The position numbers and the translations under genes are program-made. Below are positions 8,857 through 17,507 of a stretch of DNA of 64,000 bases, in pieces (the stretch's first letter is position 1; each line of letters begins with the position of its first letter). Under the pieces are notes generated by a model, which was given only the letters and a program-made list of their open reading frames with translations, was not told where the DNA came from and did no database searches. The stretch covers positions 1,579,681 to 1,643,680 of the forward strand of contig NZ_JANFMV010000001.1 of NCBI RefSeq assembly GCF_024385575.1, in the 5' to 3' direction. This DNA comes from Rhizobium sp. NRK18 (GTDB lineage: Bacteria > Pseudomonadota > Alphaproteobacteria > Rhizobiales > Rhizobiaceae).

Positions 8857-9588
8857 CTACTGTTCGAGCGCGAAGGTCACGTTGACCGAGACCGAATAGC
8901 TGTTTTCGCCGGCTGCGACCGGGACGCTGGCATCGGCCATTTCCTTGGCCATCGACATGCGGACCATGGGCTGGGGCATCGGCGCGGCGGAAGCCTCGCT
9001 GATTTCGACGATGCGGCCGAGCTTGACGCCGGCAGCTTCCGACAGCGTCTTGGCCTTGGCGATCGCGTTCTTGACCGCATCCGTGCGGGCAGCGTCGAGC
9101 AGGGCGTCCGGCTTGTCGTTGGCAAAGCGGATGCCGCCGCCCTGATTGACGCCCAGCGTGACGGATTCGTCGAGAACGGCGCCGAGCTTCGTCAGATCGC
9201 GGATGCGAACAGTCAGGCTGTTGGTGACCTGGTAGCCGGTGAGCTTCGGCGCCGAACCGTCATTCTTGGAATAGTCGTATTTCGGCTGGATCGACAGGCC
9301 GGAGGTCTGCAGGTCCTTGTCGGCGATGCCGTCCTTCTTCAGCGCCGCGAGAACGTCGCTCATCGCCTTGTTGTTGGCATCGAGCGCCTCGCGCGCCGTA
9401 TCCGCTTCGCGCAGGACGGCGAGGTCGACGATCGCCATGTCGGGTGCTGTCGCGGCCTCGCCGGTGCCGCTGACGGAGAGCAGAGCCTCCTTCGGACCGG
9501 GATCGGCGGCGAAGGCGGAGGACGAGATGGCAAGGCCTGCGGCGCCAAGGGCGGCAAAGAACGTGCGGCGGGCAAGAATGGAACTCAA
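8857..9588 (-). CDS. SIMPLE-domain (DUF541) periplasmic protein
   Basis: A 243-residue exported protein. The signal peptide (RRTFFAALGAAGLAISSSAFA) is followed by the SIMPLE/DUF541 domain, with the typical opening LLSVSGTGEAATAPDMAIVDLAV, TGYQVTNSLTVRIRDL in the middle and SYSVSVNVTFAL at the end. Related proteins (YggE/BP26) form periplasmic oligomers linked to stress resistance. BP26 of Brucella is an immunodominant antigen. The TTG at 9588 was chosen because it sits 7 nt after an AGGAGG site. The other TTG at 9594 is too close to it, and longer upstream sequence would enter the tRNA. Confidence 0.88.
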   Translation of the reverse strand: MSSILARRTFFAALGAAGLAISSSAFAADPGPKEALLSVSGTGEAATAPDMAIVDLAVLREADTAREALDANNKAMSDVLAALKKDGIADKDLQTSGLSIQPKYDYSKNDGSAPKLTGYQVTNSLTVRIRDLTKLGAVLDESVTLGVNQGGGIRFANDKPDALLDAARTDAVKNAIAKAKTLSEAAGVKLGRIVEISEASAAPMPQPMVRMSMAKEMADASVPVAAGENSYSVSVNVTFALEQ

Positions 9589-9756
9589 GATCAATCCTCC
9601 TGTTGCATGAGCGGCTTTCAGCAACCGCTCATAAGCTTCTGCATGGCGATTGTGAAGCGATTGCGGCAACCGCTTGCCGGGCGCGGCATTATCGGCTAGA
9701 GCGAAACCCGCACGGGCGGAACCATTGCTCCCCGCGCATCGCGCGCCTGCCGCGCC

Positions 9757-9832
9757 GGGCCTGTAGCTCAATGGTTAGAGCCGGCGGCTCATAACCGCTT
9801 GGTTGGGGGTTCGAGTCCCTCCGGGCCCACCA
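9757..9832 (+). tRNA. tRNA-Ile2 (anticodon CAU, lysidine-modified type)
   Basis: A full cloverleaf of 76 nt including encoded CCA. The acceptor stem is GGGCCTG with CGGGCCC, the D-arm TAGCTCAATGGTTAGAGC, the anticodon loop CTCATAA, and the T-arm GGGGGTTCGAGTCCCTC. The body resembles the E. coli ileX type (GGTTAGAGC.GGCG.CTCATAA.CGCTTGGT), so the CAU anticodon is probably converted to lysidine-AU and reads AUA isoleucine codons rather than Met. Confidence 0.88.
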
Positions 9833-10289
9833 AATATCTTTAACATCAATCATTTAATATGCGGTTAGCCGGAAGGTTAGCCGATTCTAGGCGCTCACCT
9901 TGTCCACGGTTGTTTTCACGAGGGCATTGATTGAATTGAAACAAAAATTCCATTCTTGATATTCACGGAATGGATGCTTGATTTTTTGTGGTGAAGACGT
10001 AGTGTGCGCGGGCCCGGAAGGCGTTCGGGTGTTCTGGGAGGAGACGGGTCGCCGGTGGGCGGCGCATTCGGCGGCGATGGGCCGCCTGGAAATTTTTCAC
10101 CGACTTCAGTCATTCGAGGATCGTGTTTCGCTTGCCTACGGGGCGAACGAATGCAGGCCGGAATGGAGCTGGCGGGGCGCCTGAGTGCGACGCCGGCCAT
10201 GCCGCCAAAATGCCTGAAGGCGAGGCCATCATCTGACAGGTTACGACCGGGCACGAGGCGTGCCCTTCAATCTTATGGAGAATAAAGAC
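9833..10289. other. AT-rich then GC-rich intergenic region after the tRNA
   Basis: About 450 nt without a supported gene. The first 130 nt are noticeably more AT-rich than the surroundings. Short open frames in the remainder have no ribosome binding site and no recognisable motif. The promoter of the dehydrogenase at 10290 must lie here. No integrase or att-like repeat of the tRNA 3' end was found by eye. Confidence 0.5.
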
Positions 10290-11282
10290 ATGATCAGGTT
10301 CGGAGTGCTCGGCGCGGGCCGTATCGGCAAGGTGCATGCCGCAACGATCGCGGCAAACCCGAAGGCAAAGCTCGTCTATATCGCCGATGCGTTTCCGGCG
10401 TCTGCCGAGGCGCTGGCCGCCCAGACGGGTGCTGAGGTAAAAAGCGTCGAGGAGATCATTGCGGCGAGCGATGTCGACGCGATCCTGATCGCCACGCCGA
10501 CGCCGAGCCACGCCGATCTGATCGAGGCGGGTGCCAAGGCCGGCAAGGCGGTGCTCTGCGAAAAGCCGGTGTCGATGTCGGTCGAGCGGATCGACCAGTG
10601 CCTCGAGGTGGTCGCCAAGACGAACACGACGCTGATGATCGGCTTCAACCGCCGCTTCGACCCGAATTTCGCTAGCGTCGAGGCCCGTCTTCGCCGCGGC
10701 GATGTCGGCGCGATCGAGATCGTCACCATCACCAGCCGCGATCCGTCGCCGCCGCCGGCCGAATACGTCAAGTCGTCGGGCGGCCTGTTCCGCGACATGA
10801 TGATCCACGACTTCGACATGGCCCGTTTCCTGATGGGCGAGGAATTCGTCGTCGTCAACGCGCTCGGCTCGGCTCTCGTCGACAAGGCGATCGGTGCGGA
10901 AGGCGATGTGGATACCGCCGCCGTGCAGATGCAGACGGCGTCCGGCCGCATCGCCGTCATCACCAATTCGCGCCGCGCTACCTATGGCTACGACCAACGC
11001 ATCGAAGTGCACGGGGCCGGCGGCATGCTGGCGGCCAAGAACATCCAGAACACCAGCGTCGAGATGTCGAATGCCGACGGTGTGAAGGGCGATCCGGTGC
11101 AGCACTTCTTCCTGGAGCGCTACGCCCAGGCCTATGCCAACGAGATCAACACCTTCATCGAGGCGATCGACGCCGGCAACAAGAGCCCGCGTCCGTCCGG
11201 CTTCGACGGCCTGCAGGCGCAGAAGCTCGCCGAAGCGGCGACGCTCTCCTGGCAGACCGGCAAGCCGGTCGAACTGGCCTGA
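10290..11282 (+). CDS. iolG: Gfo/Idh/MocA dehydrogenase, probable myo-inositol 2-dehydrogenase
   Basis: A 330-residue NAD-dependent dehydrogenase. The Rossmann motif VLGAGRIGKVHA (residues 5-16), the EKP motif (CEKPVSM near 91) with the catalytic Lys, and MIHDFDMARFLMGE near 170 with conserved Asp/His are typical. The sequence closely resembles rhizobial IdhA/IolG enzymes that oxidise myo-inositol to scyllo-inosose. No other iol genes are present, so another cyclitol or sugar acid linked to the neighbouring locus is possible. Start ATG at 10290. Convergent with the dehydratase at 11359 across a shared terminator. Confidence 0.82.
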   Translation: MIRFGVLGAGRIGKVHAATIAANPKAKLVYIADAFPASAEALAAQTGAEVKSVEEIIAASDVDAILIATPTPSHADLIEAGAKAGKAVLCEKPVSMSVERIDQCLEVVAKTNTTLMIGFNRRFDPNFASVEARLRRGDVGAIEIVTITSRDPSPPPAEYVKSSGGLFRDMMIHDFDMARFLMGEEFVVVNALGSALVDKAIGAEGDVDTAAVQMQTASGRIAVITNSRRATYGYDQRIEVHGAGGMLAAKNIQNTSVEMSNADGVKGDPVQHFFLERYAQAYANEINTFIEAIDAGNKSPRPSGFDGLQAQKLAEAATLSWQTGKPVELA

Positions 11283-11308
11283 TAGGGCCGAAGTCTGATT
11301 GACGAAAA

Positions 11309-11345
11309 AGGGCGGTCCCGGGGTCTCCGGGGCCGCCCTCTTCGT
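11309..11345. terminator. Bidirectional terminator
   Basis: The stem GGGCGGTCCCGG / CCGGGGCCGCCC, with an A-run on the left and CTCTTCGTTT on the right, lies between the convergent dehydrogenase (plus) and dehydratase (minus) genes. Confidence 0.8.
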
Positions 11346-11358
11346 TTGCACGGAATGC

Positions 11359-12606
11359 CTAGAACTTCGGACGACCGAACTTCCAGTCGGGAAGGTGACG
11401 CTGCATCTCGGCTTCGTCGTTGCGTTCGCCGTAGCCGTTGTCGAGATAGTTCTGGTGCAGGCGCTTCAGCTCGCTGCGGTCGAGCGTGACGCCGAGGCCG
11501 GGGCCGTCCGGTATGGCGAGCGAACCCTTCTCGAACTTGAGCTTTCCGCCCTCGATCACCTCGTCGATTGCCCAGGGATAATGGGTGTCGCAGTCATAGG
11601 TGAGGTTCGGCGTGGCGGCGGCGAGATGGGTCATGGCGGCGAGCGAGATGCCGAGATGCGAGTTGGAATGCATCGACAGGCCGATGCCCCAGACGTCGCA
11701 GATGTTGGCGAGATGGCGGCTTGCCATCAGGCCGCCCCAGTAATGGTGGTCGGAGAGGATGACGCGCACCGCATCCTTGGCGATTGCCGGCGGAATGTGG
11801 GCGGTTTCGACGACGCACATGTTGGTGGCGAGCGGAATGTCGGTGGCCGCCTGCACGACGGACATGGCGGGAATGCCGAGCGTCGGGTCTTCCAGATACT
11901 CGATCAGGCCGGTCAGCCGCGGCAGCAGCTTCAGCGTCGTATGGACGTGCCAGCCGCCGTTCGGATCGATCCTCAAGGGGGCCTTGGGGAAGGCTTCGCG
12001 CAGCGCTTCGAGTGCGGCAATCTCCTCCTCGGCCTCGAAGACGCCGGCCTTCAGCTTGATCGCCTCGAAGCCGTATTCGCCGATCATCTTGCGGGCCTGT
12101 TCGAGCATGCCCTTCGGGTCGAGCGCCGCACCCCATTCGTCGTCCTTCGTCTCGTCGATGTGGTGGCCGAACTTGTAGAAGAGGTAGGCGGAGAAGGGGA
12201 CGCGTTCGCGCACCGGGCCGCCGAGCAGGTCGCAGACGCGCCGGCCGGTCGATTTGCCAAGCGCATCCCAGAGCGCAACCTCGACCGCGCCGACGACACG
12301 CGGCAGCACGGCTTCCTTCTCGACATAGCCGCGCATGGAGGTGGTGACGGCCTTGCGGGCGCGCGCCCACAGGCCGTTGATGTTGGTGATGTCCATGCCG
12401 ACCAGCATGGGCGCGAGCTCCTTCAGCCCGTCGAGCACGGGCTTGGTGCCGTAGGATTCGCCTAGCCCGATAACGCCGTCCTCGGTCTCTACCTCGATGA
12501 TCGAGCGGAGCGCGAAGGGCTGGTGGCAGCCGGCATTGTTCAAGAGCGGCGGATCGTAGAACGCGATGGGAGTGACGCGCAGTTCGGCAATACGGGTATC
12601 AGACAC
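11359..12606 (-). CDS. Enolase-superfamily dehydratase, glucarate dehydratase-like
   Basis: A 415-residue enzyme closely patterned on glucarate dehydratase. It has the K184-x-K186 motif (IKLKAG), metal ligands D214 (RIDPNGGW), E239 (EYLEDPT) and N262 (ATNMCV), D286 in SDHHYW and H313 in SMHSNSHLGISLAAMTH. These match the GlucD catalytic set, so dehydration of an aldarate or related acid to a 2-keto-3-deoxy acid is likely. The exact substrate is not fixed by sequence. The GTG start overlaps the end of the upstream dehydratase gene by 8 nt, pointing to translational coupling. Last gene of the leftward sugar-acid operon. Confidence 0.82.
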   Translation of the reverse strand: MSDTRIAELRVTPIAFYDPPLLNNAGCHQPFALRSIIEVETEDGVIGLGESYGTKPVLDGLKELAPMLVGMDITNINGLWARARKAVTTSMRGYVEKEAVLPRVVGAVEVALWDALGKSTGRRVCDLLGGPVRERVPFSAYLFYKFGHHIDETKDDEWGAALDPKGMLEQARKMIGEYGFEAIKLKAGVFEAEEEIAALEALREAFPKAPLRIDPNGGWHVHTTLKLLPRLTGLIEYLEDPTLGIPAMSVVQAATDIPLATNMCVVETAHIPPAIAKDAVRVILSDHHYWGGLMASRHLANICDVWGIGLSMHSNSHLGISLAAMTHLAAATPNLTYDCDTHYPWAIDEVIEGGKLKFEKGSLAIPDGPGLGVTLDRSELKRLHQNYLDNGYGERNDEAEMQRHLPDWKFGRPKF

Positions 12607-13750
12607 GGTTGGCCTCAATGTAGTCCAGGTTGTAATCATGCCCCAGTCCGGGCGTGTTGCGGCAATGGACGTAACCGTCCTGGTCCATCTCATCGTCGAT
12701 GCGATTCTGATAGGCCGACGGTTTGTCGTAATCGAGGAACGGGTGCAACAGCCCGCGCTCGTAGTAGCTGGTGTTCGGGATCGCCGCGGCGACGGCGAGA
12801 TTGCCGGCGCCGGTACCATGGACCTCGCAGGACATGTGGAAGCTTTCGGCGAGATGGGCGGTCTTCATCGCCGGGCCGATGCCGCCGACGTCCCACACAC
12901 CGGTGCGCAGCATGTCGCAGGCGCCCTTGGCCGCCCATTCCGCGCGGGTCCAGTGCTTGCCGGTCATGGATTCTGGGCCGAGGATGTTGAGCTTCGGCGT
13001 GCGGGCCGTCAGCCATTGGTAGGAGGACAGCGAGGCCTCCTCCATCATTTCCTCGATCCAGTAGAAGTCGAGCTCCTCGAGCTTGCGGCAGAGCCAGAGG
13101 GCGTCGGCGCGCGAATACCAGTGGTTGGGGTCGAGCATCAGCGGAATGTCCGGGCCGACAGCCTCGCGCACGGCGGCGCAGGCGGCATAATCCATGCGCA
13201 CGTTCGGGGCGCCGGGGATCGGCGGCATCCAGGTGTGCAGCTTGACGGCCTTGTAGCCGCGGGTCTTGACCAGCCATTCGGCATAGCGGCCGTAATCTTC
13301 CGGCGTCGCCAATCCGTTTTCCAGGTCGTCACCGCACATGGTCGAGCCATAGGCGAGGATCTTGTCGCGGTAGCCGCCGAGAAGTTTCCAGACCGGCTGG
13401 CCGCTCGCCTTGCCGGCGAGGTCCCAGAGCGCCAGTTCCACGGCGCAGAGCGTGCGGTCGGTCAGCTTCATCGACGAGCCGCGCTGCCATTTGTAGAGCG
13501 CCTGCCAAAGTTTCTCGATGCGCAGGGGATCTTCGCCAACGAGGACCGGCCGGACGAATTTCTCGATCAGCTGTTCCTCGATGTCGCCGTAGCTGGTGAC
13601 GATATCGCCGGTGGAGCCGTCGTCGGTCGTGATCGTCAGAAGCGCCGACTGCGTTTCCCGTTCGGGGCCGGGGTGGGTGTGGCCGTCGGTGTCCTTCACC
13701 TTGTTGGTGATGTAGCGGAACTTCGTCGTCGTGATGGTCTCGATCTTCAT
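12599..13750 (-). CDS. Mandelate racemase/muconate lactonizing enzyme family protein
   Basis: A 383-residue enolase-superfamily enzyme. It has metal ligands D207 (LMLDPNHW), E233 (FYWIEEMMEE) and E260 (LGPESMTG), with a possible general base H311 in CEVHGTGAGN. The usual KxK lysine pair on the second strand is K170-L-H172 here (AVKLHTW), which differs from classic mandelate racemases and from the two other members in this locus. Probably an acid-sugar dehydratase or cycloisomerase of unknown specificity. The start ATG at 13750 lies 14 nt after the esterase stop. Same operon as the ABC transporter upstream. Confidence 0.78.
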   Translation of the reverse strand: MKIETITTTKFRYITNKVKDTDGHTHPGPERETQSALLTITTDDGSTGDIVTSYGDIEEQLIEKFVRPVLVGEDPLRIEKLWQALYKWQRGSSMKLTDRTLCAVELALWDLAGKASGQPVWKLLGGYRDKILAYGSTMCGDDLENGLATPEDYGRYAEWLVKTRGYKAVKLHTWMPPIPGAPNVRMDYAACAAVREAVGPDIPLMLDPNHWYSRADALWLCRKLEELDFYWIEEMMEEASLSSYQWLTARTPKLNILGPESMTGKHWTRAEWAAKGACDMLRTGVWDVGGIGPAMKTAHLAESFHMSCEVHGTGAGNLAVAAAIPNTSYYERGLLHPFLDYDKPSAYQNRIDDEMDQDGYVHCRNTPGLGHDYNLDYIEANRV

Positions 13751-13764
13751 GATCCGTCCCTGTG

Positions 13765-14676
13765 TCATGGGCGGCCGGCAAGAAAGCCGGCGGCGCGGTG
13801 AAGTGCAGCGGTGGCTGCCGGCAGCAGTCTTCCGCGGTTGATGAAGCCGTGCGTCACGCCCGGCTCTATGTGAAGGCTTGTTTCCACGCCGGCCCGCCGA
13901 AGCGCGTCGGCCATCCGTTCGCTGTCCGAGCAAAGCACGTCGCATTCGGCGGCGATCAGCAGGGCGGGCGGCAGGCCGGCAAGGTCGGCGAGGAGAGGCG
14001 TGATCAAAGGCTCGCGGTCACGCTCGCCTTGCGGATCGTAGAGCGAGAAGAGATGCTGCATGCGCTCGCGCGTCAGGCCCGGGCCAGCCGCGAAACGCTC
14101 ATAGCTCGGGGTCGAGAAGTCGGCGCCGAACACCCCATAGAACAGCAGCAATTTGGCGAGGCCCTGTTGCTTTTCGGCGAGTGCCGTTGCCATCGCCAGA
14201 TTGGCGCCGGCCGAGGTTCCGCCGACAGCGATCCTGTCGGTGTCGAGACCCAGGGCAGGGCCTTCGCGCCTCAGCCATGCCAGTGCCGCGCGGCAATCGT
14301 CCAGCCCGGCGGGAAAGGGATGTGCCGGGGCCAGCCGATAGGAGATGCTGAGGACACTCCAGCCGCTTTCGGCCGCAAGTTCGCGGGCGGCGCGCTCGTT
14401 CAGCGCAATGGAGCCGCCCGACCAGCCGCCGCCATGGATGTAAAGGAGGACCGGTGTGCGGCCCTCGCGGCTGCGGTAGAGGCGGGCCGCTTGTGCTTGA
14501 CCCGCAGCGCCTTCGAAGGTCAGGTCGCGGATGTCGGCCACATGGCGGGCACCTTCGGCCCAGAAGGTGGCGGCCGCCATGTCGCCGAGCGGAGACAGGC
14601 GCGCGTCTTCTGCCAGAACCTCAGCCATTCCCGGCGCGAAGTCCATCGTCTCCGCGCGCCGCCGCCCTATGATCAC
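13765..14676 (-). CDS. Alpha/beta hydrolase (HSL-type carboxylesterase)
   Basis: A 303-residue serine esterase of the hormone-sensitive-lipase group (Abhydrolase_3). The oxyanion motif is LLYIHGGGWSGGS near residue 77 and the nucleophile motif is VGGTSAGANLA near 150. Asp and His of the triad are expected in LLIAAECDVLCSDS and THGFIN. It starts with GTG immediately after the stop of the ABC ATPase gene, with GGAGG inside the end of that gene. In this context it may remove acyl groups from an imported sugar or sugar-acid ester (inference). Confidence 0.85.
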   Translation of the reverse strand: MIIGRRRAETMDFAPGMAEVLAEDARLSPLGDMAAATFWAEGARHVADIRDLTFEGAAGQAQAARLYRSREGRTPVLLYIHGGGWSGGSIALNERAARELAAESGWSVLSISYRLAPAHPFPAGLDDCRAALAWLRREGPALGLDTDRIAVGGTSAGANLAMATALAEKQQGLAKLLLFYGVFGADFSTPSYERFAAGPGLTRERMQHLFSLYDPQGERDREPLITPLLADLAGLPPALLIAAECDVLCSDSERMADALRRAGVETSLHIEPGVTHGFINRGRLLPAATAALHRAAGFLAGRP

Positions 14677-16359
14677 CTATGCCTCCTCGCGGTAGCGATG
14701 CCGCTGGCGGGTGCCGCGCAGCGCCGGGTCGGCGATCGGCACGGAGGAGAGCAGGGCCTTGGTATAGGGGTGCTGCGGATCGGTGATGATCTGCTCGGTC
14801 TCGCCGATCTCGACGATGCGGCCGTGATACATGACCGCCACACGGTCGCAGAAATAGCGGATCACCGCCATATCGTGGCTGATGAAGATGAAGCTCAGGC
14901 CCATTTCCGCCTGCAGCCGCAGAAGCAGGTCGAGAACCTGGGTGCGGATCGAGACGTCGAGCGCCGATGTCGGCTCGTCGGCGATCACCAGCTTCGGTTC
15001 CAGTGCGATGGCGCGGGCCACGACGATGCGCTGGCGCTGGCCGCCGGAGAAGGCATGCGGATAGCGCTCCATCATGTCCGGCGACAGGCCGACCTCCCGC
15101 AGGAGCTTGGCGACGCGGTCCTCCAGTTCGGAGCCGTTGGAGATGCCATTGATAATAAGCGGCTCGGCGATGATCTGCTTGACCGTCATGCGCGGATTGA
15201 GCGAGGCGAACGGATCTTGGAAGATCATCCGGACCTGCTGGCGATACTCCTTCAGCGCCTTGGTCGGCCGTTTGGCGATGTCGGCGCCCTGATAGTCGAT
15301 GACGCCATCGGTCGGGTCGTAGACGCGGGCGATGCAGCGGCCGACGGTCGTCTTGCCGGAGCCGCTTTCGCCGACGATGCCGAGCGCTTCGCCCTGCTTC
15401 AGCTCAAACGAGATGCCGTCGACCGCCTTGGTGACTTCGGTAACGCGCTGGAGAAAGCCCTCACGCTTTTCGAAATGCAGCTTCAGCTGGTCGACCTTGA
15501 GGATGGGCTGCGCGTTCGGGGCAGGGCGGACCTTCTCGGTTGCCGGTTCCTCCAGCCGTTTGACGGCGCCGAGGAGTTTTTGCGTGTAGGGATGGCGCGG
15601 CGCGCTGAAGATCTGGTGGACGTCGCCGCGCTCGACGACGTAGCCTTTCTCCATGACCACGACCTCGTCGGCGATCTCGGCCACCACGCCCATGTCGTGG
15701 GTGATGAACATGATGGCCATGCCGAGTTCGCGCTGCAGGTTGCGCATCAGGTCGAGAATTTCCGCCTGTGTCGTCACGTCGAGCGCCGTCGTCGGTTCGT
15801 CGGCGATCAGCACGTCCGGACGGCAGGAGAGCGCCATGGCGATCATGGCGCGCTGGCGCATGCCGCCGGAATATTCGAAGGCGTATTTGTCGAGCGCCTT
15901 GTCGGGGTTGGGGATTTCCACCTGCGCCAGAAGCTCGGCCGCCATCTTGCGAGCTTCCTGCTTGGAGACGTCGCGGTGCAGGCGGATCGCCTCGATGATC
16001 TGGTTGCCGATCGTATGCACCGGCGACAGCGAGCTCATCGGCTCCTGGAAGATCATGCCGATGCGGCCGCCGCGGATCGCCCGGATTTCCTTGCCGCGCG
16101 GATCGAGCGCCGAGATGTCACGCTCGTTGTCACCGTCCGGATTGAACAGGATGCGGCCGCCATTGATGACGCCCGGGCGCGGGACCATGTTGAGGATCGT
16201 GCGGGCGGTCACCGATTTGCCGGAGCCGCTTTCGCCGACGATGCAGGTGGTTTTGCCGCGATGGAGCTCGAAGCTGACGCCGTGCAGGACGTCGTAGAGC
16301 CCTTTGCGCATGTTGAAGCCGACGGTCAGATTGTCGACGGTGATTACGGGTTTCGTCAT
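14677..16359 (-). CDS. ABC transporter, fused double ATP-binding protein (Dpp/Opp type)
   Basis: A 560-residue protein holding two complete ABC ATPase domains of the oligopeptide-transporter type. The first has a Walker A at residues 42-49 (GESGSGKS), a YSGGMRQR signature near 163-170 and ADEPTTALD. The second has a Walker A at 330-337 and an FSGGQRQR signature near 437-444. Each ends in the HPYT(Q/K)(K/A)LL motif of DppD/DppF proteins, so this is a natural DppD-DppF fusion that powers the adjacent permeases. The ATG at 16359 has GAGGA 6 nt upstream. An earlier in-frame ATG at 16365 is too close to it. Confidence 0.92.
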   Translation of the reverse strand: MTKPVITVDNLTVGFNMRKGLYDVLHGVSFELHRGKTTCIVGESGSGKSVTARTILNMVPRPGVINGGRILFNPDGDNERDISALDPRGKEIRAIRGGRIGMIFQEPMSSLSPVHTIGNQIIEAIRLHRDVSKQEARKMAAELLAQVEIPNPDKALDKYAFEYSGGMRQRAMIAMALSCRPDVLIADEPTTALDVTTQAEILDLMRNLQRELGMAIMFITHDMGVVAEIADEVVVMEKGYVVERGDVHQIFSAPRHPYTQKLLGAVKRLEEPATEKVRPAPNAQPILKVDQLKLHFEKREGFLQRVTEVTKAVDGISFELKQGEALGIVGESGSGKTTVGRCIARVYDPTDGVIDYQGADIAKRPTKALKEYRQQVRMIFQDPFASLNPRMTVKQIIAEPLIINGISNGSELEDRVAKLLREVGLSPDMMERYPHAFSGGQRQRIVVARAIALEPKLVIADEPTSALDVSIRTQVLDLLLRLQAEMGLSFIFISHDMAVIRYFCDRVAVMYHGRIVEIGETEQIITDPQHPYTKALLSSVPIADPALRGTRQRHRYREEA

Positions 16360-16373
16360 GTCCATTCCTCGTC

Positions 16374-17507
16374 TCAATGGCCGTAGGGGTCGGCGGCATC
16401 GCGCATGCCATCGCCGAGGAAGTTGAATGCCAGAACCGCAAGCACCACGAAGCCGCCGGGGATGAACAACCAGGGCGCCTGAGTCACCGAGCGGAGATTT
16501 TGTGCTTCCTTCAGCAGCACGCCCCAGCTGATAGCCGGCGGCTGCAGGCCGAGGCCGAGAAAGGAGAGGCTGGTTTCGGCCAGAATCATTAGCGGGATCG
16601 CCAGTGTCAGCGAGGCGATGATGTGCGAGGTCAGCGACGGCAGCATGTGGCGGTAGATGATACGAGCCTCCGACGCGCCGTCGAGGCGGGCAGCGATGAC
16701 GAAGTCATCATGCTTCATCGCCAGGAAGCGGCCGCGCACCACGCGTCCGAGTTCCGTCCAGCCGACGAGGCTGACGATCAGGGTGATGACGAAATACTGC
16801 TGGTAGATCGGCCAGGAGGCGGGCAGTGCGGCCGCCAGCGCCAGCCAGATCGGAATGGTCGGAAGGCTCAGCACGAATTCGATCAAGCGCTGGATGACCG
16901 CATCGACGCGGCCGCCGTAATAGCCCGAGATGCCGCCGAGCGTGATGCCGAGGAAAAGGCTGATGGCGACGCCGATGAGGCCGATCGACATCGAGATGCG
17001 CGTGCCGTAGACGACGCGGCTGAACATGTCACGACCGAGACGGTCGGCACCGAAGAAGTAGAAGCGGTCGCGCGGGTTCTCGCTCGCAAACAGATGCGTC
17101 TTCATCGGGAAGATGCCCCAGAGCTCGTAGGCCGGACCTTCGCCGAACAGGCGCAGATAGATCTTCGTGTCGGAGCGCTCATAGGTCACCTGGAGGGAGA
17201 CCGGGTCGCGGTTGCGCTTCATCTCGTAGACATAGGGCCTGAAGTGCATGCCGTCCTCGGCATGGTCGATGAAGTGGATCGCCTGCGGCGGCTGGAAGAC
17301 GGCGCGGCGGTTCTGGTCGGTCGGGTCGTCGGGGGCTATGACCTCGGCAAAGAGGGCGACCAGATAGAAGAGGACGATGACCCAGAAGCCGACGACGGCC
17401 AGCTTGTGGCGCTTGAAGGCCCAATAGGTCAGCTGCCACTGCGAGGCAATCGCGACCTTGTCATTGCCGCTGCCGCTCTCGAGGCTTGCATTCACGGAAT
17501 CAGTCAT
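16374..17507 (-). CDS. ABC transporter permease (DppC/OppC type)
   Basis: A 377-residue inner-membrane permease. A first helix (LAVVGFWVIVLFYLVALFAEVIAP) is followed by an unusually long periplasmic insertion of about 110 residues, then FGADRLGRDMFSRVVYGTRISMSIGL and the EAA loop (AARLDGASEARIIYRHMLPSL). The long insertion is typical of the subgroup whose binding proteins are about 600-650 residues long. Its start overlaps the end of the preceding permease gene by 8 nt. It pairs with the permease at 17500-18486. Confidence 0.92.
   Translation of the reverse strand: MTDSVNASLESGSGNDKVAIASQWQLTYWAFKRHKLAVVGFWVIVLFYLVALFAEVIAPDDPTDQNRRAVFQPPQAIHFIDHAEDGMHFRPYVYEMKRNRDPVSLQVTYERSDTKIYLRLFGEGPAYELWGIFPMKTHLFASENPRDRFYFFGADRLGRDMFSRVVYGTRISMSIGLIGVAISLFLGITLGGISGYYGGRVDAVIQRLIEFVLSLPTIPIWLALAAALPASWPIYQQYFVITLIVSLVGWTELGRVVRGRFLAMKHDDFVIAARLDGASEARIIYRHMLPSLTSHIIASLTLAIPLMILAETSLSFLGLGLQPPAISWGVLLKEAQNLRSVTQAPWLFIPGGFVVLAVLAFNFLGDGMRDAADPYGH

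Noticed and set aside
9757..9832. Elongator tRNA-Met
   Set aside because: Anticodon CAU alone would fit Met, but the stem sequences around the anticodon and the GGTTAGAGC/GCTTGGT arms match the Ile2 type read with lysidine.
13762..16386. Very long plus-strand open frame (874 codons) across the esterase and ATPase region
   Set aside because: It is antisense to two well-supported genes with clear catalytic motifs. Its translation is rich in His, Arg, Asp and Ala without any family motif, as expected from GC-rich third positions of the true genes.
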